A stretch of DNA of 64,000 nucleotides from Rufibacter psychrotolerans (GCF_016924645.1 NZ_JAFFJV010000006.1:1-64000), one strand, 5' to 3'. Shown: positions 52,394 to 60,329, counted from the stretch's first letter. Program-made: numbers and translations. Notes: a model not told the origin generated them from the letters alone.

Positions 52394-52430
52394 GTATTTG
52401 GCCTGGTTTTATGAAAACAACCTAAAAACG
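52394..52430. repeat. Pal36 intergenic palindrome, copy 17
   Basis: Left arm GTATTTGGCCTGGTTTT, right arm GAAAACAACCTAAAAACG. It is in the 572-bp gap between sod and the DUF2339 gene. Confidence 0.75.
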
Positions 52431-52560
52431 CTCCTCAATCAATTCTTTGTTGATGGCGGCCCCGGCCATAGTTCCGGCTGCGATAGCCATGGACACAGTT
52501 CGCATCATAGTGGTCGCATCACCGGCTTTGGAAAGTAGGGTGCTCAGCTATAACCCTTTG

Positions 52561-52628
52561 TATGGCGCGGAAGTTACTTCCGTGACTTTCATCAATCTCG
52601 CAAGTCACGGAAGTAACTTCCGCGCCAT
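52561..52628. repeat. 28-bp perfect inverted repeat
   Basis: TATGGCGCGGAAGTTACTTC then CGTGACTT (52561-52588) is repeated exactly inverted at 52601-52628 around a 12-base loop. Each arm also contains the small palindrome GGAAGTTACTTCC. No T-run follows, so it is not a plain terminator. Confidence 0.9.
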
Positions 52629-52696
52629 AGTAAATCAGCAATGCTTATTTCGCTGCGGGGCAGCGAGGGTAGTCAGGAGACTACCCATCATCTGTA

Positions 52697-52719
52697 GGCA
52701 CGAGTTGCAAACTCGCGCC
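52697..52719. repeat. REP-like hairpin
   Basis: GGC-A-CGAGTT-GCA-AACTCG-C-GCC: a 9-bp stem with one mismatch, of the same style as the hairpins at 34648. Confidence 0.65.
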
Positions 52720-52737
52720 AGCGCTTTTAAGATTTGT

Positions 52738-52806
52738 ACAACAATCAACAATCAACAATCAACAACCAGCAATCCTGAAAATCCTTCAAATCCAGAAAAT
52801 CCTGCT
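52738..52806. repeat. short tandem repeats before the sod terminator
   Basis: (AACAATC)n, about four units, then a degenerate AATCCTGAA-type repeat up to 52806. A similar AACAATC tract is at 60302-60325 before nuoG. Confidence 0.6.
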
Positions 52807-52808
52807 CA

Positions 52809-52844
52809 TAAAAAAGGGCCTCACCCGTAACAGCGAGACCCTTT
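52809..52844 (-). terminator. terminator of the sod gene
   Basis: On the minus strand AAAGGGTCTC pairs with GAGGCCCTTT (one G-U pair), then TTTTTTATG. It lies 26 bases after the stop. Confidence 0.85.
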
Positions 52845-52869
52845 CGGCAGATTTGAAATCTTTACAGGA

Positions 52870-53481
52870 TTAACCGTTGGCTTCTGCGTAGCGGCGGTTT
52901 ACTTCATCCCAGTTGATAACGTTGAAGAACGCAGAGATGTACTCTGGTCTGCGGTTCTGGTATTTCAGATAGTAGGCGTGCTCCCATACGTCCAGACCCA
53001 GAATTGGAACGCCGCCGCACGTGTCAACACCTTCCATCAATGGGTTGTCCTGGTTTTGGGTAGAGCAGATGGCTACGTTGCCGCCTTCCAGGGCGCACAG
53101 CCAGGCCCAGCCAGACCCGAAACGCGTAGTAGCGGCTTTGGTGAACTCTTCTTTGAACGCGTCATACGAACCGAACGCTTTGTCAATCGCCTCAGCTACC
53201 GGGCCGGTTGGATTTCCGCCGCCGTTCGGGCTCAGGATGGTCCAGAACAGGTTGTGGTTGTAGTACCCGCCGCCGTTGTTACGGATAGCCGGAGTTTTGG
53301 CCGCATCGCGCAGGATCTCCTCTATAGACTGACCTTCTTTCTCAGAGCCGGCAATGGCGTTGTTCAGGTTGGTCAGATAGGCCTGGTGGTGCTTGGTATG
53401 GTGGATTTCCATGGTCTGACGGTCGATGTGCGGCTCCAGCGCATCGTACGCATACGGAAGTTGCGGAAGTTCAAATGCCAT
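52870..53481 (-). CDS. superoxide dismutase, Fe/Mn family
   Basis: A 203-residue Fe/Mn superoxide dismutase. Metal ligands are in [17 protein letters not shown] (His), [11 protein letters not shown] (His) and the classic [19 protein letters not shown] (Asp and His). The start [20 protein letters not shown] at 53481 is the family start; the reading can be extended to 53532 but that part lies in the leader. Fe or Mn use cannot be fixed from sequence. A TAACTTTG box lies about 68 bases upstream. Confidence 0.95.
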   Translation of the reverse strand: MAFELPQLPYAYDALEPHIDRQTMEIHHTKHHQAYLTNLNNAIAGSEKEGQSIEEILRDAAKTPAIRNNGGGYYNHNLFWTILSPNGGGNPTGPVAEAIDKAFGSYDAFKEEFTKAATTRFGSGWAWLCALEGGNVAICSTQNQDNPLMEGVDTCGGVPILGLDVWEHAYYLKYQNRRPEYISAFFNVINWDEVNRRYAEANG

Positions 53482-53548
53482 AGTTTTATTCGATTTTAGG
53501 TTAGAAGATACAATTGCTGTTCCTACATACATACTGCCCGGAACGCGC

Positions 53549-53556
53549 CAAAGTTA
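53549..53556 (-). promoter_or_regulatory. -7 box of the sod gene
   Basis: TAACTTTG on the minus strand in the gap between tadA and sod; it predicts a leader of about 60 bases. No -33 match. Confidence 0.45.
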
Positions 53557-53559
53557 AGA

Positions 53560-54006
53560 TTAAATTCTTTTCGCCCGGAAAAACTCAGTCATCAATTGCG
53601 CGCACTCATGGGCCATGATGCCGGTCACCAGCTCGGTCTTGGGATGCAGCAGGTTCACGCCGGTTCGGCGGTAGCCGCGTTTCTCGTCATTGGTGGCGTA
53701 GACAATGCGCTTTAACTGGCTCCAGTAGCTGGCGCCGGCGCACATGACGCAGGGTTCCACGGTTACATACAAGGTGCAGTCGTGCAGGTATTTGTTGCCT
53801 AAATGGTTGGCGGCGGCAGTGAAGGCGAGCATCTCGGCGTGGGCCGTCACGTCGTTCAGTTTCTCGGTCTGGTTGTAGGCGCGCGCAATGATTTTGTTTT
53901 GGCACACCACCACGGCGCCAATTGGAATTTCGCCTTCTTCCAGGGCGTAAAGCGCTTGCTTGTAGGCCTCGCGCATGAAATGTTCGTCTGAATGGATGCT
54001 TAGCAC
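53560..54006 (-). CDS. tadA: tRNA adenosine(34) deaminase TadA
   Basis: A 148-residue zinc deaminase that makes inosine at the wobble position of tRNA. The zinc site is His56-Ala-Glu58 (VTAHAEMLAF) and Cys86/Cys89 (VEPCVMCAGA). The C-terminal part (KRGYRRTGVNLLHPKTELVT) is typical of the bacterial TadA/nucleoside deaminase group; a few family members act on guanine or cytosine instead, so the tRNA role is likely but not proven. Confidence 0.88.
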   Translation of the reverse strand: MLSIHSDEHFMREAYKQALYALEEGEIPIGAVVVCQNKIIARAYNQTEKLNDVTAHAEMLAFTAAANHLGNKYLHDCTLYVTVEPCVMCAGASYWSQLKRIVYATNDEKRGYRRTGVNLLHPKTELVTGIMAHECAQLMTEFFRAKRI

Positions 54007-54075
54007 AGGATGAAGTTAAAAGAAAAGGCCGACAATTGTTTACTGCCGTCCTTATTCTGTGGTTGGGTAGAAAAG

Positions 54076-54111
54076 GTTTCGGGCCTGTTTTCTGGAAAAC
54101 AGGCCCGAAAC
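54076..54111. repeat. Pal36 intergenic palindrome, copy 18 (best copy)
   Basis: A perfect 17-bp inverted repeat: GTTTCGGGCCTGTTTTC, centre TG, GAAAACAGGCCCGAAAC. CGGGCC/GGCCCG replaces the usual TAGGCC/GGCCTA on both arms. It is between tadA and the gene at 54137. Confidence 0.95.
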
Positions 54112-54136
54112 AAAGGCAATCTTAATCTGATAAAAG

Positions 54137-54688
54137 TTATTTCACGGTGGCGCTGGCCATCACTGCGCGGGCAGTTTCCTGCCAGTCTTTCTGCAGTTGC
54201 ACCGGCGCGTTGAAGCTGAAGATGAGCATTTGGTCTTTCAGGAACGTGTACTGGATGAGCGTGTACTTGCGCACGGGTGCCATGTTGCTGTTGCGGCGCT
54301 CATCGCGCACGGTGGAGACAAACTCATACACCAGGAAATCGCGGCCGTTGATAGTCTGCTTTTCCTCGCGCAGGAACTGCACCTCGGTGAACATCCGCTG
54401 GATAGACGCCTTGTAGAACGGCAGCAGAATGGTAATGTCGTCGGCGGGGAAGGTGCTGGGGCGCTGGTTTACGCTGATGTCCACGTTTCCGTCGGGGCTG
54501 GTGAACACGCCCAACGGTTTACGGGCCGCGGGGTATTCGCGGGCGATCCCGTCATCGGGCATCACTTCAAAGTTCTGCGGAATGGAAAGCGTCACGTTCT
54601 TGGCCACGGTTACTTTCTTCAGCTTTGGCGCAAAAGCCAGCAGAAACAGGAGCGGCAGCAGGAACGCAATAGAGTACTTGGGTTTCAT
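54137..54688 (-). CDS. small exported protein, possibly DcrB/PsbP-like fold
   Basis: A 183-residue protein with an N-terminal signal or anchor (YSIAFLLPLLFLLAFAPKL) and a single domain: VTLSIPQNFEVMPDDGIARE, GVFTSPDGNVDISVN, FYKASIQRMFTEVQFL, FLVYEFVSTVRDERR, TLIQYTFLKDQMLIFSFNAP and a last helix DWQETARAVMASA. This order of strands and helices fits the DcrB/Mog1/PsbP-like fold seen in many small exported proteins, but sequence alone does not prove it. Function unknown. It has a good promoter at 54771. Confidence 0.78.
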   Translation of the reverse strand: MKPKYSIAFLLPLLFLLAFAPKLKKVTVAKNVTLSIPQNFEVMPDDGIAREYPAARKPLGVFTSPDGNVDISVNQRPSTFPADDITILLPFYKASIQRMFTEVQFLREEKQTINGRDFLVYEFVSTVRDERRNSNMAPVRKYTLIQYTFLKDQMLIFSFNAPVQLQKDWQETARAVMASATVK

Positions 54689-54770
54689 TGGGTAGTATAC
54701 TTAAAAGGAAAGGTCTGTTCTCTCTCGTCGGCTCAATGCAAAAAACGGGCCGATTGGTTCCGGCAGGGTG

Positions 54771-54800
54771 CAAAGGTAGGGGAGCGCCTGTGTTTTCCAA
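54771..54800 (-). promoter_or_regulatory. promoter of the 54137 gene
   Basis: On the minus strand TTG (54798-54800), 19 bases, then TACCTTTG (54771-54778): full match to the Bacteroidota pattern. The leader would be about 77 bases. Confidence 0.7.
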
Positions 54801-54816
54801 GTGATCCGGTAAACGG

Positions 54817-54846
54817 AAAAAGCCCAGCTAAAATAGCAGGGCTTTT
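54817..54846. terminator. bidirectional terminator-like hairpin in a divergent gap
   Basis: AAAAGCCC-A-GCTA-AAA-TAGC-A-GGGCTTTT with one A-A mismatch and A/T ends. It lies between the two divergent promoters, where no known transcript ends. Confidence 0.65.
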
Positions 54847-54887
54847 ATCACAGTGAAGAAAACTTACTTTAAACTAATTCAAGGGGC

Positions 54888-54939
54888 AAGGTTGGAGGGA
54901 ACAACCTTCCGCTTGATTGAGTGTAATTTTACTACTCAA
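54888..54939. other. two hairpins in AT-rich divergent region
   Basis: AAGGTTG/CAACCTT (54888-54908) and TTGAGT-GTAA-TT-TTAC-(T)-ACTCAA (54917-54939). With the terminator at 54817 they could form the 3' end of a small minus-strand RNA. The rest of 54940-55113 is AT-rich with nothing clear. Confidence 0.35.
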
Positions 54940-55113
54940 CTGCATTAGTATTTAAATGTTACGAATTATTACCAAAATGCCTAATAAATTTCTACTAATT
55001 TAAAAATAAACGTTTGCATAGCGTAGAATTTGTAAAATAAGCAGAACGGTTGTTCGTTTGAGCAGAGAGCGGCTACCCAGGATAATGCAAACGTCCGGCA
55101 ATCTGCTTTTTAG

Positions 55114-55144
55114 TTTGAATGTTAGGTAGAGTTGCCTAATTTTG
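55114..55144 (+). promoter_or_regulatory. promoter of the nuo operon
   Basis: TTTG (55114-55117), 19 bases, TAATTTTG (55137-55144): an exact match to TTTG-N19-TAnnTTTG. The start point would be near 55150, with a leader of about 14 bases before nuoA. Confidence 0.78.
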
Positions 55145-55163
55145 TCCCAAATCTTTAATTTCT

Positions 55164-55547
55164 ATGGAAACAACTGCCCCTGCACAATACTTGCCCAGCG
55201 ATTACCTGCCTATTGTGATTCAGTTTGCGGCGGCCCTGGGTTTTGTGGTGTTCTCTATGGTGGTGACCCACCTCATTGGCCCCAAACGCAAAAGCAAGGT
55301 GAAAAATGCCTCCTGGGAGTGTGGTATTGAGTCGAAAGGTGATGCCCGTACCCCCATCTCCATCAAGTATTTCCTGATTGCCATTCTGTTCGTGTTGTTT
55401 GACGTGGAAGTGATCTTCCTGTACCCTTGGGCGGTGAACTTCCGGGCCCTGGGCATAGATGGCTTTATCTGGATGCTGCTCTTCATGGGACTACTTTTGA
55501 CCGGGTTCTACTACGTGATCCGGAAAGGGGTTCTTAAGTGGGAGTAG
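55164..55547 (+). CDS. nuoA: NADH-quinone oxidoreductase subunit A
   Basis: A 127-residue membrane subunit of complex I with three helices (YLPIVIQFAAALGFVVFSMV; FLIAILFVLFDVEVIFLYPW; FIWMLLFMGLLLTGFYYVI). The conserved loop KVKNASWECGIESKGDARTP, whose Cys changes exposure in the active/deactive cycle of complex I, precedes helix 2. It is the first gene of the nuo cluster, behind a strong promoter. Confidence 0.96.
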   Translation: METTAPAQYLPSDYLPIVIQFAAALGFVVFSMVVTHLIGPKRKSKVKNASWECGIESKGDARTPISIKYFLIAILFVLFDVEVIFLYPWAVNFRALGIDGFIWMLLFMGLLLTGFYYVIRKGVLKWE

Positions 55548-55610
55548 AATTGTACTTCGCCGCCAAAACGGCAAACTTTTACAAGCGGTAATGTGTTCAG
55601 GAAGAGGCTG

Positions 55611-55646
55611 ATTCTGGCCTGTTTTTCTGAAAACAAAGCGAAAACC
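55611..55646. repeat. Pal36 intergenic palindrome, copy 19
   Basis: Left arm ATTCTGGCCTGTTTTTC, right arm GAAAACAAAGCGAAAACC, ending three bases before the nuoB ATG, so it would fold over the ribosome-binding region. Confidence 0.65.
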
Positions 55647-55649
55647 AAC

Positions 55650-56204
55650 ATGAGCGATAACAAAAGCGATATTCAACTGGTGGAGGCCCCTGAGGGCATG
55701 GAAGGTGCTGGCTTTTTTGCCACTTCTTTTGAGAAAGTAGTAGGTCTGGCCCGCAAGCACTCCTTGTGGCCGTTGCCGTTTGCCACCTCTTGCTGCGGTA
55801 TTGAGTACATGGCCACCATGGGTGCGCACTATGACATCTCCCGCTTCGGGTCTGAGCGCCCCAGCTTCTCGCCCCGCCAGGCCGATTTGCTGATGGTGAT
55901 GGGTACCATTGCCAAGAAAATGGGTCCGGTAGTAAAACAGGTGTATGAGCAGATGGCCGAGCCGCGCTGGGTAATGGCCGTGGGTGCCTGCGCTACCAGC
56001 GGCGGTATCTTTGACTCTTACAGCGTGCTGCAGGGAATTGACCGCGTAGTGCCGGTAGACGTGTACGTGCCCGGTTGCCCGCCCCGCCCAGAGCAGATTC
56101 TGCAAGGCTTGATGCGCATCCAAGACCTGGCCGAAAACGAATCGCTGCGTCGCCGGAACTCACCGGAGTATCAGGAACTATTAGCTTCTTACAACATTAA
56201 ATAA
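55650..56204 (+). CDS. nuoB: NADH-quinone oxidoreductase subunit B
   Basis: A 184-residue peripheral subunit that holds cluster N2, the last Fe-S centre before quinone. Ligands: Cys48 and Cys49 (FATSCCGIEYMATMG), Cys114 (VGACATSGGIFDSY) and Cys143 (YVPGCPPRPEQIL). The start MSDNKSDIQLVEAPEG at 55650 is used; an upstream start at 55593 would place the Pal36 repeat in the coding region. Confidence 0.96.
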   Translation: MSDNKSDIQLVEAPEGMEGAGFFATSFEKVVGLARKHSLWPLPFATSCCGIEYMATMGAHYDISRFGSERPSFSPRQADLLMVMGTIAKKMGPVVKQVYEQMAEPRWVMAVGACATSGGIFDSYSVLQGIDRVVPVDVYVPGCPPRPEQILQGLMRIQDLAENESLRRRNSPEYQELLASYNIK

Positions 56205-56207
56205 GGC

Positions 56208-56714
56208 ATGGCCGACATTACGAACGAACTGCTGATTCAACGGCTTCAGGAGAAGTTTGGTGATCAGGTGTTCGATATCCAGGAGCCTTACGGGCTTGTC
56301 ACCGTTACCACCACCCGGGAGAACATCATTCCCATGCTGCAGGCCCTCTATGACGATGAGGTGCTGCAGATGCAGTTCCTGACCACTATGTGCGGGATTC
56401 ATTACCCAGACAACAAAGGTCAGGAGTTAGGGGTGATTTACCACGTACACAGTCTGGTGAACAACATCAGGCTACGCATCAAAATCTTCTTCCCAGAAGA
56501 CGATGCCGTGTTGCCAACGGCCACCAACCTGTACGCGACGGCCAACTGGATGGAGCGTGAGACCTGGGACTTCTACGGAATCCGCTTTGAAGGCCATCCT
56601 AACCTTATCCGCATTCTCAATGTGGAGGAGATGGAAGTGTTCCCAATGCGCAAGGAGTTCCCGCTGGAAGACCAGACCCGCGAAGACAAGATCAATACCT
56701 TCTTCGGAAGATAA
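56208..56714 (+). CDS. nuoC: NADH-quinone oxidoreductase subunit C
   Basis: A 168-residue peripheral-arm subunit (30-kDa family). The signature lies in ANWMERETWDFYGIRFEGHP followed by LIRILNVEEMEVFPMRKEFP. It starts four bases after nuoB. It is separate from nuoD here, unlike the NuoCD fusion of E. coli. Confidence 0.95.
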   Translation: MADITNELLIQRLQEKFGDQVFDIQEPYGLVTVTTTRENIIPMLQALYDDEVLQMQFLTTMCGIHYPDNKGQELGVIYHVHSLVNNIRLRIKIFFPEDDAVLPTATNLYATANWMERETWDFYGIRFEGHPNLIRILNVEEMEVFPMRKEFPLEDQTREDKINTFFGR

Positions 56715-56719
56715 ACACG

Positions 56720-56766
56720 GGAAACGCCAACGGCTTTGCTTTACGGGCAAGGCCGCCGGCGTTTCT
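56720..56766 (+). promoter_or_regulatory. hairpin between nuoC and nuoD
   Basis: GAAACGCC...GCTTTGC pairs with GCAAGGCC...GGCGTTTC with small bulges, in the 72-base gap. No T-run; possible processing or attenuation site. Confidence 0.45.
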
Positions 56767-56786
56767 GCTTACTTTTAAGCGCCAAG

Positions 56787-58001
56787 ATGGAGTTAGCCAA
56801 ACAAACCACTGAGATAAATACCACGGATACCTTCATTCAGGAGTTAACCACCCTGAACTTAGGTCCCACGCACCCCGCCACGCACGGCATCTTCCAGAAC
56901 ATCCTGCAAATGGATGGCGAGAAGATCGTATCGGGCGTGCCCACCATTGGGTATATCCACCGCGCCTTCGAGAAAATTGCGGAGCGCCGTAACTTCTACC
57001 AGATCACCCCGCTCACAGACCGCATGAACTACTGCTCCTCGCCCATCAACAACATGGGCTGGTGGATGACAGTGGAGAAATTGTTGGGCGTGACGGTTCC
57101 CAAGCGTGCCGAATACATCCGGGTGATTGTGATGGAACTGGCCCGTATTGCCGACCACCTGATCTGTAACTCCATCCTGGGCGTGGATACCGGAGCTTTC
57201 TCCGGTTTCTTGTACGTTTTCCAGGAACGTGAGAAAATCTACGATATCTATGAAGAGATCTGCGGTGCCCGCTTAACTACCAACATGGGTAGAGTAGGCG
57301 GCATGGAACGCGATCTGTCTCCTTCGGCCATCCAGAAAATCAAAGACTTTCTGCGCGACTTCCCTAAAGTAATGCAGGAGTTTGAGACCATGTTCAACCG
57401 TAACCGCATCTTCATTGACCGCGTGGAAGGCGTTGGGCCTATCACCGCTGAGCGTGCTTTGAACTACGGCTTCACCGGCCCTAACCTGAGAGCCGCTGGC
57501 GTAGACTATGACGTGCGCGTCATGAACCCTTACTCCTCTTACCAGGACTTCGACTTTGAGATTCCGGTAGGCACCAAGGGCGACACGTATGACCGTTTCA
57601 TGGTGCGCAACGAGGAGATCTGGCAAAGCTTACGCATCGTGCAGCAGGCCATTGACAACCTGCCCGAAGGTCCGTTCCACGCCGATGCCCCTGAGTTCTA
57701 TCTGCCGCCCAAGCAAGAGGTGTACCGCAACATGGAAGCCTTGATCTACCACTTCAAGATTGTGATGGGTGAGATTGATGCTCCGGCCGGTGAAGTGTAC
57801 CACTCGGTGGAAGGTGGAAACGGCGAACTGGGCTTCTATTTAGTGTCTGACGGAGGCCGCACGCCGTACCGTCTGCACTTCAGAAGACCTTGCTTCATTT
57901 ATTACCAGGCTTATCCGGAGATGGTAGTGGGTTCACAGTTGTCTGATGCCATCGTGACGCTGTCCAGCATGAACGTGATTGCCGGGGAACTGGACGCCTA
58001 A
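56787..58001 (+). CDS. nuoD: NADH-quinone oxidoreductase subunit D
   Basis: A 404-residue subunit (49-kDa family) that forms the quinone pocket with NuoB. Conserved blocks: LNLGPTHPATHGIFQNILQM, GYIHRAFEKIAERRNFYQIT and GRTPYRLHFRRPCFIYYQAY near the end. The start MELAKQTTEINTTDTF at 56787 is taken; the frame is open further upstream but only through the hairpin. Confidence 0.96.
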   Translation: MELAKQTTEINTTDTFIQELTTLNLGPTHPATHGIFQNILQMDGEKIVSGVPTIGYIHRAFEKIAERRNFYQITPLTDRMNYCSSPINNMGWWMTVEKLLGVTVPKRAEYIRVIVMELARIADHLICNSILGVDTGAFSGFLYVFQEREKIYDIYEEICGARLTTNMGRVGGMERDLSPSAIQKIKDFLRDFPKVMQEFETMFNRNRIFIDRVEGVGPITAERALNYGFTGPNLRAAGVDYDVRVMNPYSSYQDFDFEIPVGTKGDTYDRFMVRNEEIWQSLRIVQQAIDNLPEGPFHADAPEFYLPPKQEVYRNMEALIYHFKIVMGEIDAPAGEVYHSVEGGNGELGFYLVSDGGRTPYRLHFRRPCFIYYQAYPEMVVGSQLSDAIVTLSSMNVIAGELDA

Positions 58002-58032
58002 GCAACTCCTGTAAAAAGAAACGATTTTTCCC

Positions 58033-58055
58033 AAGCCTGCCGCAAGGCAGCTTTT
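58033..58055 (+). terminator. weak attenuator-like hairpin between nuoD and nuoE
   Basis: AAG-(C)-CTGCC-GCAA-GGCAG-CTT with a GNRA-type loop, then TTTTAT. Short stem; probably partial at most. Confidence 0.45.
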
Positions 58056-58073
58056 ATACCTGCCATTGACCAA

Positions 58074-58613
58074 ATGGATCAAACAGTAGAAAAAAAAGAA
58101 GTACAGTTCTCGGAAGGGGCCATGGCCGAAATCCGGCGCTACATTTCGCATTACCCAGAAGGACGGCAGAAATCTGCTATCCTGCCTATCCTGCACATCG
58201 CGCAAGCGGAGTTTGGCGGATGGGTGAGCCCCGAGGTGATGGACAAAGTGGCCGAAATCCTGAATATTCTGCCTATTGAGGTGTACGAGGTAGCCACCTT
58301 CTACACCATGTTCAACCTGAAGCCGGTAGGCAAGCACGTGTTGGAAGTATGCCGCACCGGTCCTTGCATGCTGCGCGGTTCAGATCAATTGATTGAGCAT
58401 CTGGAGAACCGCTTAGGCTGTAGAGTGGGAGAAACCTCTGCCGACGGCAACTTTACCCTGAAAACCGTGGAATGCTTAGCCTCTTGCGGAACCGGCCCCA
58501 TGTTGCAGGTACGCGAGAAATTCTACGAGAACCTAGACCCCGCCAGCGCTGACCAGATGCTGGAAGAGCTGAAAGCCTCAACTGTAAGGAAACCATGGGA
58601 AGAAAATTATTAA
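58074..58613 (+). CDS. nuoE: NADH-quinone oxidoreductase subunit E
   Basis: A 179-residue thioredoxin-like subunit (24-kDa family) with one [2Fe-2S] cluster (N1a). Ligands: Cys93 and Cys98 (EVCRTGPCMLRG), Cys134 and Cys138 (VECLASCGTGPML). Its 3' end overlaps nuoF by 19 bases. Confidence 0.96.
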   Translation: MDQTVEKKEVQFSEGAMAEIRRYISHYPEGRQKSAILPILHIAQAEFGGWVSPEVMDKVAEILNILPIEVYEVATFYTMFNLKPVGKHVLEVCRTGPCMLRGSDQLIEHLENRLGCRVGETSADGNFTLKTVECLASCGTGPMLQVREKFYENLDPASADQMLEELKASTVRKPWEENY

Positions 58614-59938
58614 CTGAACATATCAACGTTGAAGGCATTCAGTCCTTTGACGTGTATCGCAAGCACGGCGGGTACGCCTCGGTAGAGAAAGCGCTCAGGA
58701 CCATGACCCCTGAGGAAGTGGTGGAAGAGGTGAAAGCTTCTGGCTTAAGAGGCCGGGGTGGTGCTGGTTTCCCTACCGGTATGAAGTGGAGCTTCCTGGC
58801 CAAACCAGAAGGCAAGCCACGCTACCTGGTGTGTAACGCCGACGAATCAGAGCCGGGTACTTTCAAAGACCGGTACCTGATGGAAAAACTGCCGCACCTC
58901 TTAATTGAGGGCATGATTACCTCCAGCTACGCTTTGGGCTGCCGCACTTCTTATATCTACATCCGTGGAGAATTGTTGTACGTGCTGCGCATTCTGGAGA
59001 AAGCCATTGCCGAAGCCTATGCCAACGGTTTCCTGGGCGAGAATATCCTGGGCAGCGGTTACTCCTTAGACTTGCACGTACACCCAGGCGGTGGCGCGTA
59101 CATCTGCGGCGAGGAAACGGCGCTGTTAGAGTCTCTGGAAGGCAAGCGCGGGAACCCGCGTAACAAGCCTCCGTTCCCGGCGGTTTGGGGGATTTACGGT
59201 TGCCCAACTGTGGTGAACAACGTGGAGTCTATTGCTACGGTGCCGTGGATTGTGACCAACACCGGAGCCGAGTACGCCAAGTTTGGGGTAGGCCGTAGTG
59301 CGGGTACCAAGCTGATCTCTGCGGGTGGTAACATCAACAAACCAGGTGTGTACGAGATTGAGTTGGGCGTTCCGGTAGAGGAGTTCATCTACTCAGACGA
59401 GTACTGCGGCGGCATCTGGAAAGGCCGTGACATGAAAGCGGTGATTGCCGGAGGTTCTTCCGTTCCAATTCTGCCCAAAGAATTGATCCTGAAAACGGCT
59501 GCCGGTGAAGACCGCCTGATGACCTACGAGTCGCTTTCTGACGGAGGATTTGCCACGGGTACCATGCTGGGTTCCGGTGGGTTCTTCGTGATGGATGACC
59601 ACACCTGTATCGTGCGTCACACCTGGACCCTGGCCCGCTTCTATCACCACGAGTCTTGCGGACAGTGCAGTCCGTGCCGAGAAGGAACCGGTTGGATGGA
59701 GAAAGTCCTGCACCGCATTGAGTACGGCCACGGCCACATGCATGACATTGACCTGTTGGTGAGTGTTGCCAAGCAGATTGAAGGAAACACCATCTGCCCG
59801 TTGGGTGATGCCGCTGCCTGGCCGGTAGCCGCCGCCGTTCGTCACTTCCGTGAGGAGTTTGAATGGCACGTGAAACATCCGCAAGCTGCTACGGCTCCCG
59901 GTGCCGTGTTCAACAAAGCTGAATCTGTATTAGCATAA
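58595..59938 (+). CDS. nuoF: NADH-quinone oxidoreductase subunit F
   Basis: A 447-residue subunit (51-kDa family) that oxidises NADH. The FMN/NADH site is in SGLRGRGGAGFPTGMKW and AYICGEETALLESLEGK; cluster N3 is bound by Cys355, Cys358, Cys361 (ESCGQCSPCREGTGWM) and Cys401 (NTICPLGDAAAW). It overlaps nuoE by 19 bases. A 391-base gap rich in repeats follows before nuoG. Confidence 0.97.
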   Translation: MGRKLLTEHINVEGIQSFDVYRKHGGYASVEKALRTMTPEEVVEEVKASGLRGRGGAGFPTGMKWSFLAKPEGKPRYLVCNADESEPGTFKDRYLMEKLPHLLIEGMITSSYALGCRTSYIYIRGELLYVLRILEKAIAEAYANGFLGENILGSGYSLDLHVHPGGGAYICGEETALLESLEGKRGNPRNKPPFPAVWGIYGCPTVVNNVESIATVPWIVTNTGAEYAKFGVGRSAGTKLISAGGNINKPGVYEIELGVPVEEFIYSDEYCGGIWKGRDMKAVIAGGSSVPILPKELILKTAAGEDRLMTYESLSDGGFATGTMLGSGGFFVMDDHTCIVRHTWTLARFYHHESCGQCSPCREGTGWMEKVLHRIEYGHGHMHDIDLLVSVAKQIEGNTICPLGDAAAWPVAAAVRHFREEFEWHVKHPQAATAPGAVFNKAESVLA

Positions 59939-59944
59939 ATAGTA

Positions 59945-59983
59945 CGTTTTGCGCCTGATTAAGAGAAATCAGGCACAAAAACG
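59945..59983. repeat. Pal36 intergenic palindrome, copy 20
   Basis: Left arm CGTTTTGCGCCTGATT, right arm AAATCAGGCACAAAAACG. CTGATT/AATCAG replaces CTGTTTT/AAAACAG on both arms. Begins seven bases after the nuoF stop. Confidence 0.85.
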
Positions 59984-60069
59984 CAAGATTAGAAGAGTTG
60001 CTTCTAATTACTACTTTGAAGTAAAGGCTGGCTTCTGGAAGGGCAGTTTCTGTGAAAGTCCCAACACCC

Positions 60070-60151
60070 TGTCATCCTGAAAGGAACTTGGTGGCGAACG
60101 GTAGTAGCAGTTGCTTTTCTAGTTCGCCCACAAGATTCTTCCAGAATGACA
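60070..60151. repeat. 82-bp foldback element between nuoF and nuoG
   Basis: The left end TGTCATCCTGAAAGGAACTT (then GGTGGCGAAC) and the complement of the right end (TGTCATTCTGGAAGAATCTT, then GTGGGCGAACT) agree at most positions. The short interior encodes nothing. Looks like a MITE or REP-doublet. Confidence 0.7.
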
Positions 60152-60183
60152 AAAGAGAGAAGGGTGAAAGGAAGAGTGAAATA

Positions 60184-60201
60184 GAAACAGATACCTGTTT
60201 C
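60184..60201. repeat. small hairpin
   Basis: GAAACAG-ATAC-CTGTTTC: a perfect 7-bp stem whose sequence resembles the outer arms of Pal36. Confidence 0.5.
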
Positions 60202-60218
60202 ATACTAAACAAAGAATG

Positions 60219-60258
60219 CTGTTTCTGGACAGTTTTTACAAAATCTGGCCTGAAACAG
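60219..60258. repeat. Pal36 intergenic palindrome, copy 21
   Basis: Left arm CTGTTTCTGGACAGTTTTT, right arm AAAATCTGGCCTGAAACAG. Second copy in the nuoF-nuoG gap. Confidence 0.75.
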
Positions 60259-60329
60259 AAATACAACTAAATAGCCATTTGCTGAATGTTCATAATATGT
60301 GACAATCAGCAATCAACAATAAACAAAAC

